Assembly (NCBI RefSeq): GCF_009469615.1
Contig: NZ_SSXX01000010.1
Span: forward strand, 1 to 64,000
Source of the DNA: Dechloromonas sp. H13
GTDB taxonomy: Bacteria > Pseudomonadota > Gammaproteobacteria > Burkholderiales > Rhodocyclaceae
Direction of reading: 5' to 3'
DNA length: 64,000 nt
This document shows, piece by piece, positions 35,462 to 43,998 of the stretch (position 1 is the first letter of the stretch; each line of letters starts with the position of its first letter). Below the pieces are notes generated by a model, which was not told the origin of the DNA, searched no databases, and saw nothing but the letters and a program-made list of their open reading frames with translations. Both the position numbers and the translations under genes were made by a program.

Positions 35462-36769
35462 TCAGGCGAACGGTCGGATGGCAGGCTTCACCGGGCGGCC
35501 AAGAAGGTATTTTTCGATCCCCTCGTCAAGTGCCCGGCGGTACACGAAGAAGGCCTCGGAAAAGATTTCTACGGTGCGATCGATATCTGCCTCGGTATGG
35601 CTGTAGTTGACAACGAGCGAGGTGGCGAGCACGCCCCGCCGCAGTATCTCCTGCATCAGCAATGTTCTGAATGGCTGCGATGGCTGCCCATCTGTGTCGC
35701 GCGAACCGAACACGAGGCAGCATGGCTGGCCAAGGATGGGCACATGGTCGGCGACACCGGCATCGGCGGCAGCTGCTTTCAACCCGTCAGCCAGTGACTG
35801 CCCTCGCTGCCAGAGCACATCGATGACCGGCTCTTCGCGGTAGACTTTCATGGTAGCAATCGCTGCAGCAAGACCGTGGGTTTCCGCCCCATGCGTGGTC
35901 GAAAGCAGGAAGACACGCTCGCGATCATGATCAAAACCACCAAGTTGCATCAATTCGCGCTTACCGGTCAGTGCCGATACCGAAAAACCGTTGGCTAGCG
36001 CCTTGCCGAAGGAAGAAAGGTCCGGCTTGATTCCGTAACGCGTTTGCGCGCCACCGACATGCCAACGGAAACCCGTAATCATCTCGTCCAGGATGAATAC
36101 CGCACCGTGACGGTCGCATAACGCCCGGACCCCGTCGAAGAAGCCGGGCGCCGGTGGCGTTTCCTTCTCTGCTTCGAGCAACACCGCAGCAATATTCCCC
36201 GAATGCTCGTCGAACAGCTTTTCTAGACTGCCGAGATCGTTGTAGTTGAATTTCAAGGTCATTGCACGCGTGGTAGCTGGTACCCCGCCCGGCATGCCGC
36301 TGACACCGATGGCCCAATCGTCGACCGAAAAAAAGGGATGGTTGCCGCAGATCGCCACCATGTCTTTCCCGGTATGGGCGCGGGCCAGCTTGACAGCTCC
36401 CGACACCGCATCGGATCCATCCTTGCAGAACTTGACCATCTCCGCATTCGGGATGAGCTCCAGAAAGGATTCGGCGCATTCGAGTTCGATCAGCGAAGGA
36501 CGGACAAAATTGGAGCCAAACTCGAGCTGACGGCGCACCGCTTCGACAACGGGAGGATATGCGTGGCCGAGTGCGACCGCCCGCAAACCCGATCCATATT
36601 CGATAAACTCGTTGCCGTCGACATCCCAGACGCGACATCCCTTGCCACACACGATGACCGGCGCCATTTCCTGCGGAAACTGGTCATCGCCCTTGGCGTA
36701 GGTATGTGCTCCGCCCGGTATCAGCCGGTGCAGGCGTGCGCGTAGCGCACAGGATTTATCGAAATTCAT
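35462..36769 (-). CDS. Class III aminotransferase (glutamate-1-semialdehyde aminomutase-like)
   Basis: 435 aa. PLP enzyme: RLIPGGAHTYAKGDDQFP, GCRVWDVDGNEFIEYGSGLRAVALGHAYP, FCKDGSDAVSGAVKLARAHTG, ILDEMITGFRW and the Schiff-base Lys256 in SSFGKALANGFS. It resembles glutamate-1-semialdehyde aminomutase but lies inside a CDP-sugar operon, so it probably aminates or deaminates a sugar or a sugar-linked acyl group. The start ATG 36769 overlaps the PIG-L gene stop (ATGA); a longer ORF start at 36835 is rejected. Class III enzymes are unusual for sugar nucleotides, which mostly use DegT-type aminotransferases. Confidence 0.85.
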   Translation of the reverse strand: MNFDKSCALRARLHRLIPGGAHTYAKGDDQFPQEMAPVIVCGKGCRVWDVDGNEFIEYGSGLRAVALGHAYPPVVEAVRRQLEFGSNFVRPSLIELECAESFLELIPNAEMVKFCKDGSDAVSGAVKLARAHTGKDMVAICGNHPFFSVDDWAIGVSGMPGGVPATTRAMTLKFNYNDLGSLEKLFDEHSGNIAAVLLEAEKETPPAPGFFDGVRALCDRHGAVFILDEMITGFRWHVGGAQTRYGIKPDLSSFGKALANGFSVSALTGKRELMQLGGFDHDRERVFLLSTTHGAETHGLAAAIATMKVYREEPVIDVLWQRGQSLADGLKAAAADAGVADHVPILGQPCCLVFGSRDTDGQPSQPFRTLLMQEILRRGVLATSLVVNYSHTEADIDRTVEIFSEAFFVYRRALDEGIEKYLLGRPVKPAIRPFA

Positions 36770-37431
36770 GTTGCACCACCCAGAAGCAGTTTGCGCGAAT
36801 AAAAGGCTTCGGCGTAGCCGCTCGGCGCGTTGCACTCGATGCCGCGCAATCGCATCAAGCCCTGGAACGTCTCCGGAGTAAACCAGCGCTTGTTGTGCTG
36901 GGTCTTGAATACGCGCATCAACAAGGCAATCTTGCGCTTCATCGCCGCGGCTGAAACCGGCATGAAAACGGAAGGCGCGCCGAGATCGCCGTCGTATTTG
37001 GGAATCTCGTACTCGAGGATCACGTGGTCGCGAAAGGTGTTCCAGGCCAGCTCACCGACAATGCGGTGATCCTGATGCGAATCCTTGCGATTGTGGGCAA
37101 AGATGATGTCGGGTGACGCCATCTGCTTCAGCTCCTCGAAGCAATCCTTGATCGCCGGCGCCTCGGAAGGAAAATAGGCGCCGCGGAATTCCTTGATCGT
37201 CACCGTGCGGTCGCGCACGCCACGCAGCATCGCGTTGGCAGCGCTCCTAGCCTCCTGCTTGCGCTCACCTTCCGAACTAAGGACCACCCAATGCACGGTC
37301 GCATCAGGGTAACGGTTCAGCAATTCGATGACGGTTCCGCCGCAACCAATCTCGATATCGTCGCAATGGGCGCCAATGAACATCAGCCGCGGCGGCCGAT
37401 TGGCCGGAAAATTGAAACAGAAATCCAGCAC
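36766..37431 (-). CDS. PIG-L family deacetylase (LmbE-like)
   Basis: 221 aa. Zinc-binding motif GAHCDDIEIGCGG (AHxDD at residues 21-25) and later HNRKDSHQDHRIVGEL give the His ligands. It would remove an acetyl group from an N-acetylated sugar or related amine. I chose the GTG at 37429-37431 because AGGAAG lies seven bases upstream; the longer start at 37461 is a TTG with poor spacing. The gene begins two bases after the rfbF stop and overlaps the aminotransferase gene by four, so the three are translationally coupled. Confidence 0.85.
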   Translation of the reverse strand: MLDFCFNFPANRPPRLMFIGAHCDDIEIGCGGTVIELLNRYPDATVHWVVLSSEGERKQEARSAANAMLRGVRDRTVTIKEFRGAYFPSEAPAIKDCFEELKQMASPDIIFAHNRKDSHQDHRIVGELAWNTFRDHVILEYEIPKYDGDLGAPSVFMPVSAAAMKRKIALLMRVFKTQHNKRWFTPETFQGLMRLRGIECNAPSGYAEAFYSRKLLLGGAT

Positions 37432-37433
37432 GA

Positions 37434-38210
37434 TTACTTCCTGTGAAGCATCCAGGGACAATCCCCGCGAGCTTCCATGCGGTCGTAAATTATCTTTTCC
37501 CGGAAGGTGTCCATCTGTTGCCAGAACCCCGAGTAGTGGTTCACATGAAGAAGACGTCTCTCAACCAAACGGTTGAATGGTTCCTCGACCAGTTCATCGC
37601 CCTCCTCGATATAGTTGAATATCTCCGGTCTAAATACGAAATACCCCCCATTCACCCAGAAATCCGTGTCCTTGATGCGACCGATACTGGACACCCACCC
37701 GTTATCGTCACTCTGCACGGAGTGAAAACTCTGGGAAGTGCGAACTGCGATGAAACTGCCTACCGCATTGGTCGCCTTGAACTTGTCGATATGATCGTTG
37801 AGCGGAAGATCGGTCAAGGCATCGGCATAGTTCGCCATGAACATCGGCTCATCCTTGAGGTACTGGCGGACACGCAGCAGTCGCTGACCGAGATTCGAGT
37901 GCAGACCAGTGTCGACGAAGGTGATTCGCCAGTCCTGAATATCGCTCTTGATCAACTCGATCTTTTTCCCACCCTCGGACATGACGAAATCGTTGCTCAG
38001 GCACTCGTTGTAGTTGAGGAAATATTCACGAATCATGTCGCCGCGGTAACCCAGGCAGAGAACGAAATCCTTGTGTCCGAAATGGGCGTAATAGCGCATC
38101 AGGTGCCAGACGATGGGTCGGTAGCCAATATTCACCAGAGGTTTGGGAATCACCTCCGAATGCTCCCTGAGACGCGTGCCGAGGCCACCGCAGAAAAGTA
38201 CGACTTTCAT
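37434..38210 (-). CDS. rfbF: Glucose-1-phosphate cytidylyltransferase
   Basis: 258 aa. N-terminal nucleotide-binding signature VVLFCGGLGTRLREHSEVIPKPLVNIGYRPIVWH, followed by CLGYRGDMIREYFLNYNECLSNDFV and FWVNGGYFVFRPEIFNYI; all typical of RfbF. It makes CDP-glucose from CTP and glucose 1-phosphate, the first step of the CDP-deoxysugar route completed by rfbG. Lower GC than the plus-strand EPS genes, suggesting separate origin. The gene precedes the PIG-L gene with no real gap and follows the COG4091 gene after 26 bases. Confidence 0.95.
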   Translation of the reverse strand: MKVVLFCGGLGTRLREHSEVIPKPLVNIGYRPIVWHLMRYYAHFGHKDFVLCLGYRGDMIREYFLNYNECLSNDFVMSEGGKKIELIKSDIQDWRITFVDTGLHSNLGQRLLRVRQYLKDEPMFMANYADALTDLPLNDHIDKFKATNAVGSFIAVRTSQSFHSVQSDDNGWVSSIGRIKDTDFWVNGGYFVFRPEIFNYIEEGDELVEEPFNRLVERRLLHVNHYSGFWQQMDTFREKIIYDRMEARGDCPWMLHRK

Positions 38211-38236
38211 TATTCCTCCATCGAATTCGGATTTGG

Positions 38237-39532
38237 TTAAGCTCGATCCACTGAGCCGAAGTACTGGACCTGTTCGGCTCGCAAGCGGTCAACCAGGCGG
38301 CCGGGTGGCAGGTCTACATCGTCATAGGTTATTGGCTGGTCCTTGGCGATATCGCGCTTGAGGCGACAATCCAGCGAAACGGCGATCGGTAGCGTGTTCT
38401 CACGACAGCACACGTCATAACGTTCTACCAGCCCATAGCAAGTGAAGCCCCCGACGCCATCAAGCAACTCGCCTGCCTTGAGGTCTCGTTTGGCGTAACT
38501 GACCGTATCGCATACCGGCGCGCCCCTAGGCGTTATGGTCGGATCCCCGAAAAGCGCGGCGCGTGCCACGGAATGTGTAATCTGCCAGGGTGGCAGATGG
38601 TAGGGCTGATAGAACATGTAAAGTGGTCCCTCGCCCATTTTCAGGTAAGCCATCAATTTGCGCTTTTCCGGGTGGTCGTTGTGACAGATCACGAACGCGC
38701 CGGTGTGCGGCGCTGCGCCAAGCGCATACTCCACGTAGCCCTCGGTCGCAAAATCGTCGGGGGTGAACGATTTCAGCATGTCGTTGACATGAGCACACGG
38801 ATAGCCCTGCATCCCGCGTACCTTTGGAACGAAGCCGGACGCGTTTCCCATGATGGCAGCCTCCAGCGCAAGCTTTGAACCGTCCGCAAAACAGGCGAGA
38901 ACCGCCGGATTCTGCCCGAGGCGCGTGGCAAGTTCGAGCTGTGTCTGTGGATTACGGTAGCGGTCCAGAAAACCTTTCAACTGCCCCATGAGGACCGGTC
39001 GGTAGCCCATGCTATCGACAAAGCGGTAAAGGTTCATCGCCACGCCTGGTTCATCGCCGTCGGTATAGCTGAACACGACGCCGGCCCGGTCGGCATAGGT
39101 CTTGAGTATCGGTCCGACCGACGCGTCGATTTCGGCGCCGATCAGGATTGTGTGCTTTCCGTGAAGAATGGCATCCAGACAGACGGATGTCCCGAATTCG
39201 ACGTGACCGGTAGCCTCGATGACCACATCGACGTTGCCGGCCCGGCAAACAGCCTCGGCGCTGTCGGTGATTGCGTAGCCCCCGCTTTCGACGACTCGCT
39301 CAAGTTCAGCGGATGTTTCCACCGGAACAGGATCGAGACAGCCAGCATCGCAATATGCACGTCGCGCCTTGTCGATGCTGCGGTTGGCAATGGCTACCAG
39401 GCGCATTCCCTTGGCGGCAGTCAGGAACTGGAGGGCAATGCAGCGTGCAATATAGCCGCCGCCGACCAACGCCACCCGCACCGGACGGTTGCTTGCAGCT
39501 CGTTCAGCAAGCGCAGTATCAATAATTATCAA
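38237..39532 (-). CDS. NAD(P)-dependent oxidoreductase with C-terminal SAF domain (COG4091, DRL-like)
   Basis: 431 aa. The Rossmann motif ALVGGGYIARCIALQ near residue 22 and NVDVVIEATGHVEFG precede a central domain with MNLYRFVDSMGYRPVLMGQLKGFLDRYRNPQTQ and a C-terminal SAF domain (SYAKRDLKAGELLDGVGGFTCYGLVE). This is the homoserine-dehydrogenase-like COG4091 family, whose known member in Brucella is DRL, a 1-deoxyxylulose-5-phosphate reductoisomerase-like enzyme; others are uncharacterised. As the first gene of the CDP-sugar operon, it may reduce or rearrange a ketosugar (inference). It is not the cell's homoserine dehydrogenase, which is hom at 5047. Confidence 0.82.
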   Translation of the reverse strand: MIIIDTALAERAASNRPVRVALVGGGYIARCIALQFLTAAKGMRLVAIANRSIDKARRAYCDAGCLDPVPVETSAELERVVESGGYAITDSAEAVCRAGNVDVVIEATGHVEFGTSVCLDAILHGKHTILIGAEIDASVGPILKTYADRAGVVFSYTDGDEPGVAMNLYRFVDSMGYRPVLMGQLKGFLDRYRNPQTQLELATRLGQNPAVLACFADGSKLALEAAIMGNASGFVPKVRGMQGYPCAHVNDMLKSFTPDDFATEGYVEYALGAAPHTGAFVICHNDHPEKRKLMAYLKMGEGPLYMFYQPYHLPPWQITHSVARAALFGDPTITPRGAPVCDTVSYAKRDLKAGELLDGVGGFTCYGLVERYDVCCRENTLPIAVSLDCRLKRDIAKDQPITYDDVDLPPGRLVDRLRAEQVQYFGSVDRA

Positions 39533-39590
39533 CGATCACCCCCACCGCAGGAAAATTCAACACTCATCGCAAAAATACCAAACGCATAAT

Positions 39591-39618
39591 TTTATAATCA
39601 TGAAATCAAACAGAGCAA
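39591..39618 (-). promoter_or_regulatory. Candidate promoter of the CDP-sugar operon
   Basis: In the AT-rich 189-base gap between the two minus-strand operons, TTGCTC (39613-39618) and TATAAA (39591-39596) on the minus strand are 16 bases apart and 59 bases before the first start codon. The same spot contains TATAAT on the plus strand, but no gene follows in that direction. Confidence 0.4.
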
Positions 39619-39721
39619 GTAAGTTGAAAGTACTCCAAACTGGCTCGGCGAAAAACTGAAAAACTTCGTCTGCCGAGAAGTAATTCACGAAGCGCGCAAG
39701 ATGGCCGCGTAATTGACACCG

Positions 39722-40417
39722 CTACTCCGGCCTAGCGCCCTTCGACGCCGACGTTGAAGGAGAATCGACGGACCTGCCCACCGGCTCCGTCCATTTTCCT
39801 ACTCTCTTCAATTTCTCACGCAACCCCGGTAGCGGGAAACCCGAGGCATACGCCCGTTGCGCATAATCCAGCGCCTTGTCATATTCCCTCATGTCGAAAT
39901 AGATCAGACCGGTGTTGTAGTTGATATTTGCATTGTCTCCCTCAAGGCTCGCTGCCCCCTCCAACTGACTCAAGGCCTCCACCCGATTTCCATTCTTCAC
40001 CAGATAGGAGGCGTAGAGCATCTTGACCGTGGCATCATCGTTGCGGAATCTCAGCGCCCTATGAAAGTAGCACTGGACAGAATACTTCGCGCCCTTGGGT
40101 CGCGCCGCCTTCTCCCTCTCGCCTAGTTTTGTCATCGTCATCAAGGCGACGTGATGATTCGGAAACGCGCGCAGGGTGTAATCGAGATCGCCGCCGATGC
40201 TTCCCGCCGATTGCGAACTTATAAGATTGACCACATTGGACGTCAGATGGAAGCTCTCCACGATCGCCAGCTTGTCCTTGTCGGTACGGTAGTCAAATGG
40301 ACCATAGGCGTTCTGCAGGCTGCCGCAAATATAATCGTCGACCTCGGCGCCCGCCCTGGCCCAGAAGAAGAGCCCAATCAGAAAAATCAACAGTAACGAA
40401 GAGTTTCGTGCATTCAT
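39722..40417 (-). CDS. Exported TPR-repeat protein, function unknown
   Basis: 231 aa from ATG 40415-40417, which overlaps the flippase stop (ATGA). An N-terminal hydrophobic segment (SLLLIFLIGLFFWARAGA) is a signal peptide or anchor. TPR-like helices are seen at ATVKMLYASYLVKNGNRVEALSQLEGA and NINYNTGLIYFDMREYDKALDYAQRAYASGFPLPGLREKL. It has two Cys (GSLQ flank and QCYF). The family is not recognised; similar small TPR proteins accompany flippases in EPS loci and may organise the assembly complex. The longer ORF start at 40711 overlaps the flippase gene and is rejected. Confidence 0.7.
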   Translation of the reverse strand: MNARNSSLLLIFLIGLFFWARAGAEVDDYICGSLQNAYGPFDYRTDKDKLAIVESFHLTSNVVNLISSQSAGSIGGDLDYTLRAFPNHHVALMTMTKLGEREKAARPKGAKYSVQCYFHRALRFRNDDATVKMLYASYLVKNGNRVEALSQLEGAASLEGDNANINYNTGLIYFDMREYDKALDYAQRAYASGFPLPGLREKLKRVGKWTEPVGRSVDSPSTSASKGARPE

Positions 40418-41913
40418 TTTCCACATCGCATCAATACGAGAAACCTCTCTTTCAAGCGAAGCTTCTCCAAAAAATAGGATTCGGCACCGTCGCAACATCC
40501 GGATATCCTCCAAAAAATCAGTATGGCGCACAAATAGACGCCGGCACCAAACGCAATCGACAAGAGTACATGCGCAAACAGTGCAAGAGCATCGAACCTG
40601 GGAAAGATGCTCAGGGCAAAAGCCATTATCGCGGTCGACAATAGCGGCCGCCATGTATTTCTCAAAAAATCCATCAACCTGATCGACTCGACATAATACA
40701 AAACCAGGCAAACGAAAAAGACAAACCCCAAGGCAGTTGTCGCCAACCGTATCATGGCAATGCCCTGCGCGCCGGCAGCGGGAAATGCGACAATGACCAA
40801 CATCGCCATCAGCGCCAACCTCATCCAGGTACCGAACGCCAGCAGGTTAACCCTTCCCAGGGTCATGAGCAGATAGCTGCTGCTGTATGTCAATGCGGAA
40901 AAAATGCTGATCAACGCCAGGATTCTGATCAAGGGAATCGCTTCCAGCCATCGCTCCCCGAGCAACAGCGGAACAACATCGCCGGCGACCATGCACAGGC
41001 CGACACCGGCAGGCAATGCAAGCAGGCTCTGGACTCCGACCGCCATGCAGTACGCAGCACGAAGCCGCTCCGGATTGTTCGCGGCATCGACGAATACCGG
41101 GAAAAGTACGCGACTCAGAGGTGAAAGCAATTCGGTCGTCGGCATGGCGGCAATATCGTCGGCAAGGGCGTAAGCGCCCATCGTTGACGCATCCGTTCTC
41201 CTGCCCACCAGGAATTTGTCTATCTGCTTCAACCCATAATCACCTATGTTGGCAATAAGAATCCACTGCGAAAACGACCATATCTGCCCTAGGGAAGCTT
41301 TTGAAAATCTTGGGCGATAGTCGTGCAGCACGTAACTGATCGCGACGCCCGCCGCACGTCCGACCGCAGCCCCAATCACCATGGCCCAATATGATTGAAG
41401 CAGAACAGCCAGTGCAATGGTCACCACAAAGCCGGCGATGCGTCGGAAAAAGAAAAACTGGAAATCACGTCCGAACTCCATGTTCTTCTGGAAAGCGACG
41501 ATGCCAATATTTTCGAAACCACTAATCAGTGCGGACAGCGCCATTACCCGGAGCACGTCGATTACTCTCGGATCATGGAAATATTCCGCCGCAAAAGGCG
41601 CCGAAAGGAAAATCAATAACGCGACCAAGGCAGACTGAAGCAAACGCAACGTCCACGCTGTATCGAATTCGTCACGTCCGGCCTGCCGGTTCTGAACAAG
41701 TGCCGAACCGACACCCAGATCCAGAATGATATCGACCAACCCGACGACGATCGAAGCCATGGCGACGATGCCAAAATCCTCCGGCAACAGCAGGCGAGCG
41801 AGAATCAGCGTACTCACCAAGCCGATGAGACGATCCGTCCAGCGCATGCCCACCATCAGCACCGCGCCCCTCGCGACGGACACCCTTTTGATTTGGCGCT
41901 CGGATATGGACAT
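40414..41913 (-). CDS. Lipid-linked oligosaccharide flippase (Wzx-like, MOP superfamily)
   Basis: 499 aa with about 12-14 hydrophobic helices. The start VARGAVLMVGMRWTDRLIGLVSTLILARLLLPEDFGIVAMASIVVGL and the middle VQNRQAGRDEFDTAWTLRLLQSA are typical of the polysaccharide flippase family. It would move the undecaprenyl-linked EPS repeat from the cytoplasmic to the periplasmic face. It is the only clear Wzx-type protein in the window. Two bases from the GT2 gene and overlapping the TPR gene. Lower GC than most plus-strand genes here. Confidence 0.9.
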   Translation of the reverse strand: MSISERQIKRVSVARGAVLMVGMRWTDRLIGLVSTLILARLLLPEDFGIVAMASIVVGLVDIILDLGVGSALVQNRQAGRDEFDTAWTLRLLQSALVALLIFLSAPFAAEYFHDPRVIDVLRVMALSALISGFENIGIVAFQKNMEFGRDFQFFFFRRIAGFVVTIALAVLLQSYWAMVIGAAVGRAAGVAISYVLHDYRPRFSKASLGQIWSFSQWILIANIGDYGLKQIDKFLVGRRTDASTMGAYALADDIAAMPTTELLSPLSRVLFPVFVDAANNPERLRAAYCMAVGVQSLLALPAGVGLCMVAGDVVPLLLGERWLEAIPLIRILALISIFSALTYSSSYLLMTLGRVNLLAFGTWMRLALMAMLVIVAFPAAGAQGIAMIRLATTALGFVFFVCLVLYYVESIRLMDFLRNTWRPLLSTAIMAFALSIFPRFDALALFAHVLLSIAFGAGVYLCAILIFWRISGCCDGAESYFLEKLRLKERFLVLMRCGK

Positions 41914-41915
41914 GG

Positions 41916-42914
41916 TCAGCTCCCAGACCCCCGGGGATTGTTGAGTCCAGAAAGACCTGCTTTAGCCAAAAAGATGCGGGCATAGAGAATCATGCCCTCG
42001 ATGCCGAGACCATATTCCCTGCGCAAACGATCCAGGAGGTCCAGTCCAGTCCCGGGATTACCCCATTTCCAGTGACTCGAAGCGAAATTGCATGCAGCCC
42101 GTCTAATCCTCTTGACCACTACCGCCTTCCCTGGCGTTCGGCCATCCGGCCCGGTCACGCCCCAGCGCTTGACGGCATTGGAAACGATCTCGTATTCGAA
42201 GCATCGAGAATTTGGCGCGTGCGTGATGCTTTCACCATGTGTCCGATAGAGCGCGGTCACCTGGGCCAGCGATGCCATTTGCAATTCACGCGACAATCGG
42301 AGCCACAAATCGTAGTCCTGCCCCTTCCTCAGATCTTCGTCGAAGCCACCGATTTGCAACAAGGCATCCCGTTCAACCACTACCGTCGACGTCCAGACTA
42401 GGCAATCAAGCAGTAAATCGGCGTATACCCATTTGGGTTCTGCAAACGCCTCCATCGAACGGGATCCAGACTTCTCGGCCAGCACGTACTCCGGTTCCGG
42501 CCAGATACCTTTGTCATCGGCACACCAGAACAGGAACTGCGAAAACGACATCCTGCATCCCGTTTCCCGCAAGGCTGCCATCTGCGCGCTGATCTTTCCC
42601 GGGAACCAGTAATCATCTGCATCGATAAAGGCGATGAATGCCCCTTCCGCCACTCTTGTTCCCATGTTCCGAGCCGCGGCCGAACCCTTGTTTGGCTGAC
42701 TGAACACCCGGATTCGATCCCCGTAATCCGCCAGGACTTGCAGCGTAGCGTCCGAAGACCCATCGTCGACGACAATGATCTCGAGCGGACGGTAATCTTG
42801 CGCCAGTACGCTGTCTATGGCGCAACGTATGTATTTCTCGCCGTTGTAGACTGGCACTACGACCGACACAAGCGGTGCTGCCAAATTAGTGCTCCGGAAT
42901 TCGTCAGTTTGCAT
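41916..42914 (-). CDS. Glycosyltransferase family 2
   Basis: 332 aa. GT-A fold: VSVVVPVYNGEKYIRCAIDSVLAQDYRPLEIIVVDDGSSD, then FIDADDYWFPGK as the DxD metal site and GQDYDLWLRLSRE. It would be a cytoplasmic EPS transferase with an unknown donor. The start ATG 42914 overlaps the end of the upstream GNAT gene by 11 bases; a longer in-frame start at 42938 is possible but less likely. The gene ends two bases before the flippase start. Confidence 0.9.
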   Translation of the reverse strand: MQTDEFRSTNLAAPLVSVVVPVYNGEKYIRCAIDSVLAQDYRPLEIIVVDDGSSDATLQVLADYGDRIRVFSQPNKGSAAARNMGTRVAEGAFIAFIDADDYWFPGKISAQMAALRETGCRMSFSQFLFWCADDKGIWPEPEYVLAEKSGSRSMEAFAEPKWVYADLLLDCLVWTSTVVVERDALLQIGGFDEDLRKGQDYDLWLRLSRELQMASLAQVTALYRTHGESITHAPNSRCFEYEIVSNAVKRWGVTGPDGRTPGKAVVVKRIRRAACNFASSHWKWGNPGTGLDLLDRLRREYGLGIEGMILYARIFLAKAGLSGLNNPRGSGS

Positions 42915-43998
42915 GATGAGCCGCCTTGCCACGCACACGCTCGAGGATTGGCTTTACGGCACGCCCGAGGTACTCGCGCAGCGCCCGGCCCGCTCCCCGC
43001 AACGAACGCGGGTTGTAGGCGATGATGCCCCATCGCTCCCGCCGTTTGGTCATCCAGGAAGCCTTGTACGGATCATCGCCGATCAGGTAGTCCACCTCCT
43101 TCACGCCGTCGGCGTCGATCGCTTGCGCCATCAGGGCGGCCGTCAGCAGTGTTCCGGCGGAATAGCGCTTGAACTCCTCATGGTAGGCCAGCTTGAAAAT
43201 GCTGGCACGGCCATGTGCGACGATCCAGATCTGGGCGGCGATGGGCTGTCCGCCCAGCGTCGCAACCCCAAGGCGCAGCCAGCGCCTGGCTGCCAGCATC
43301 CGGATCAGTGAAGGCACGAATTCGGGATAGGGTTCCGGCACCTTCCAGCTCGCGGCATAGACGGCCTCGTAGGCGCCGATGCCGAATTCGACTCGCGCCG
43401 GGTCGGAAATGATCTCCAGAACCCCGCCCGCCTGCTGGAAATCGCGTGATTTCCGCTTGACCGAATTTCTTATCTGACTGGACCTTCCAGCGAAATAGGA
43501 TGACCAGTCTGCTTCGACCGGCAGATGCCAGTTCCCGAAACAAAAAAATGGAAAGGCGATCAATCCTGCCTGGCGCGAGGCTGCGAGCAGAAGTTGATAA
43601 CATCGCCCGTCGACATCCATTGGCGCGAAACGCATCGCGGAAATCGTGCCGTGAATGTCGCGAATGCCGGCCAGCAGGCAGGCGAGCGATTGGGCGCTCA
43701 ACCCGGCTGCAAGGTACGGCTGATAAAGTGAAGTGTAGAAATTGCCGAGCGACCAAACCTGGCCGTCGTCGGCAAGACGTGTCGGCAGCACCGCGAGCAC
43801 TTCGTGGCCACCGTAGAGCACATGAAATGCCACCCCGGGATCCGAAGCGTAGACGCTATGGATCAGATTGTTCAGCCATGCCCAACCCTGCTCGATATCG
43901 GAAGTTTCAGCATGTTCGAGAGCGGCGAGCACCGGTTCCGGCAAGTCACCGACTTCGCGATAGGTTTCCACCCGCAGGTTCATAGCGCTGGTAGTCAT
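42904..43998 (-). CDS. GNAT/FemAB-like acyltransferase (BioF2-like, Acetyltransf_6)
   Basis: 364 aa. A two-part GNAT-type fold with RSSQIRNSVKRKSRDFQQAGGVLEIISD in the N-terminal half and LGGQPIAAQIWIVAHGRASIFKLAYHEEFKRYSAGTLLTAALMAQAID plus DYLIGDDPYKASWMTKRRERWGI at the end, matching the Acetyltransf_6 group. It could move an acyl or aminoacyl group from the ACP encoded nearby to a sugar amine (inference). ATG 43998 overlaps the hydrolase-1 stop (ATGA) and has GGGAG upstream. Not the same group as the FemAB-like gene at 17075. Confidence 0.84.
   Translation of the reverse strand: MTTSAMNLRVETYREVGDLPEPVLAALEHAETSDIEQGWAWLNNLIHSVYASDPGVAFHVLYGGHEVLAVLPTRLADDGQVWSLGNFYTSLYQPYLAAGLSAQSLACLLAGIRDIHGTISAMRFAPMDVDGRCYQLLLAASRQAGLIAFPFFCFGNWHLPVEADWSSYFAGRSSQIRNSVKRKSRDFQQAGGVLEIISDPARVEFGIGAYEAVYAASWKVPEPYPEFVPSLIRMLAARRWLRLGVATLGGQPIAAQIWIVAHGRASIFKLAYHEEFKRYSAGTLLTAALMAQAIDADGVKEVDYLIGDDPYKASWMTKRRERWGIIAYNPRSLRGAGRALREYLGRAVKPILERVRGKAAHHAN

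Noticed and set aside
37432-37461. Longer start for the PIG-L deacetylase (TTG at 37461)
   Set aside because: Ribosome-site spacing is poor; the GTG at 37431 has AGGAAG at proper distance and homology begins after it.
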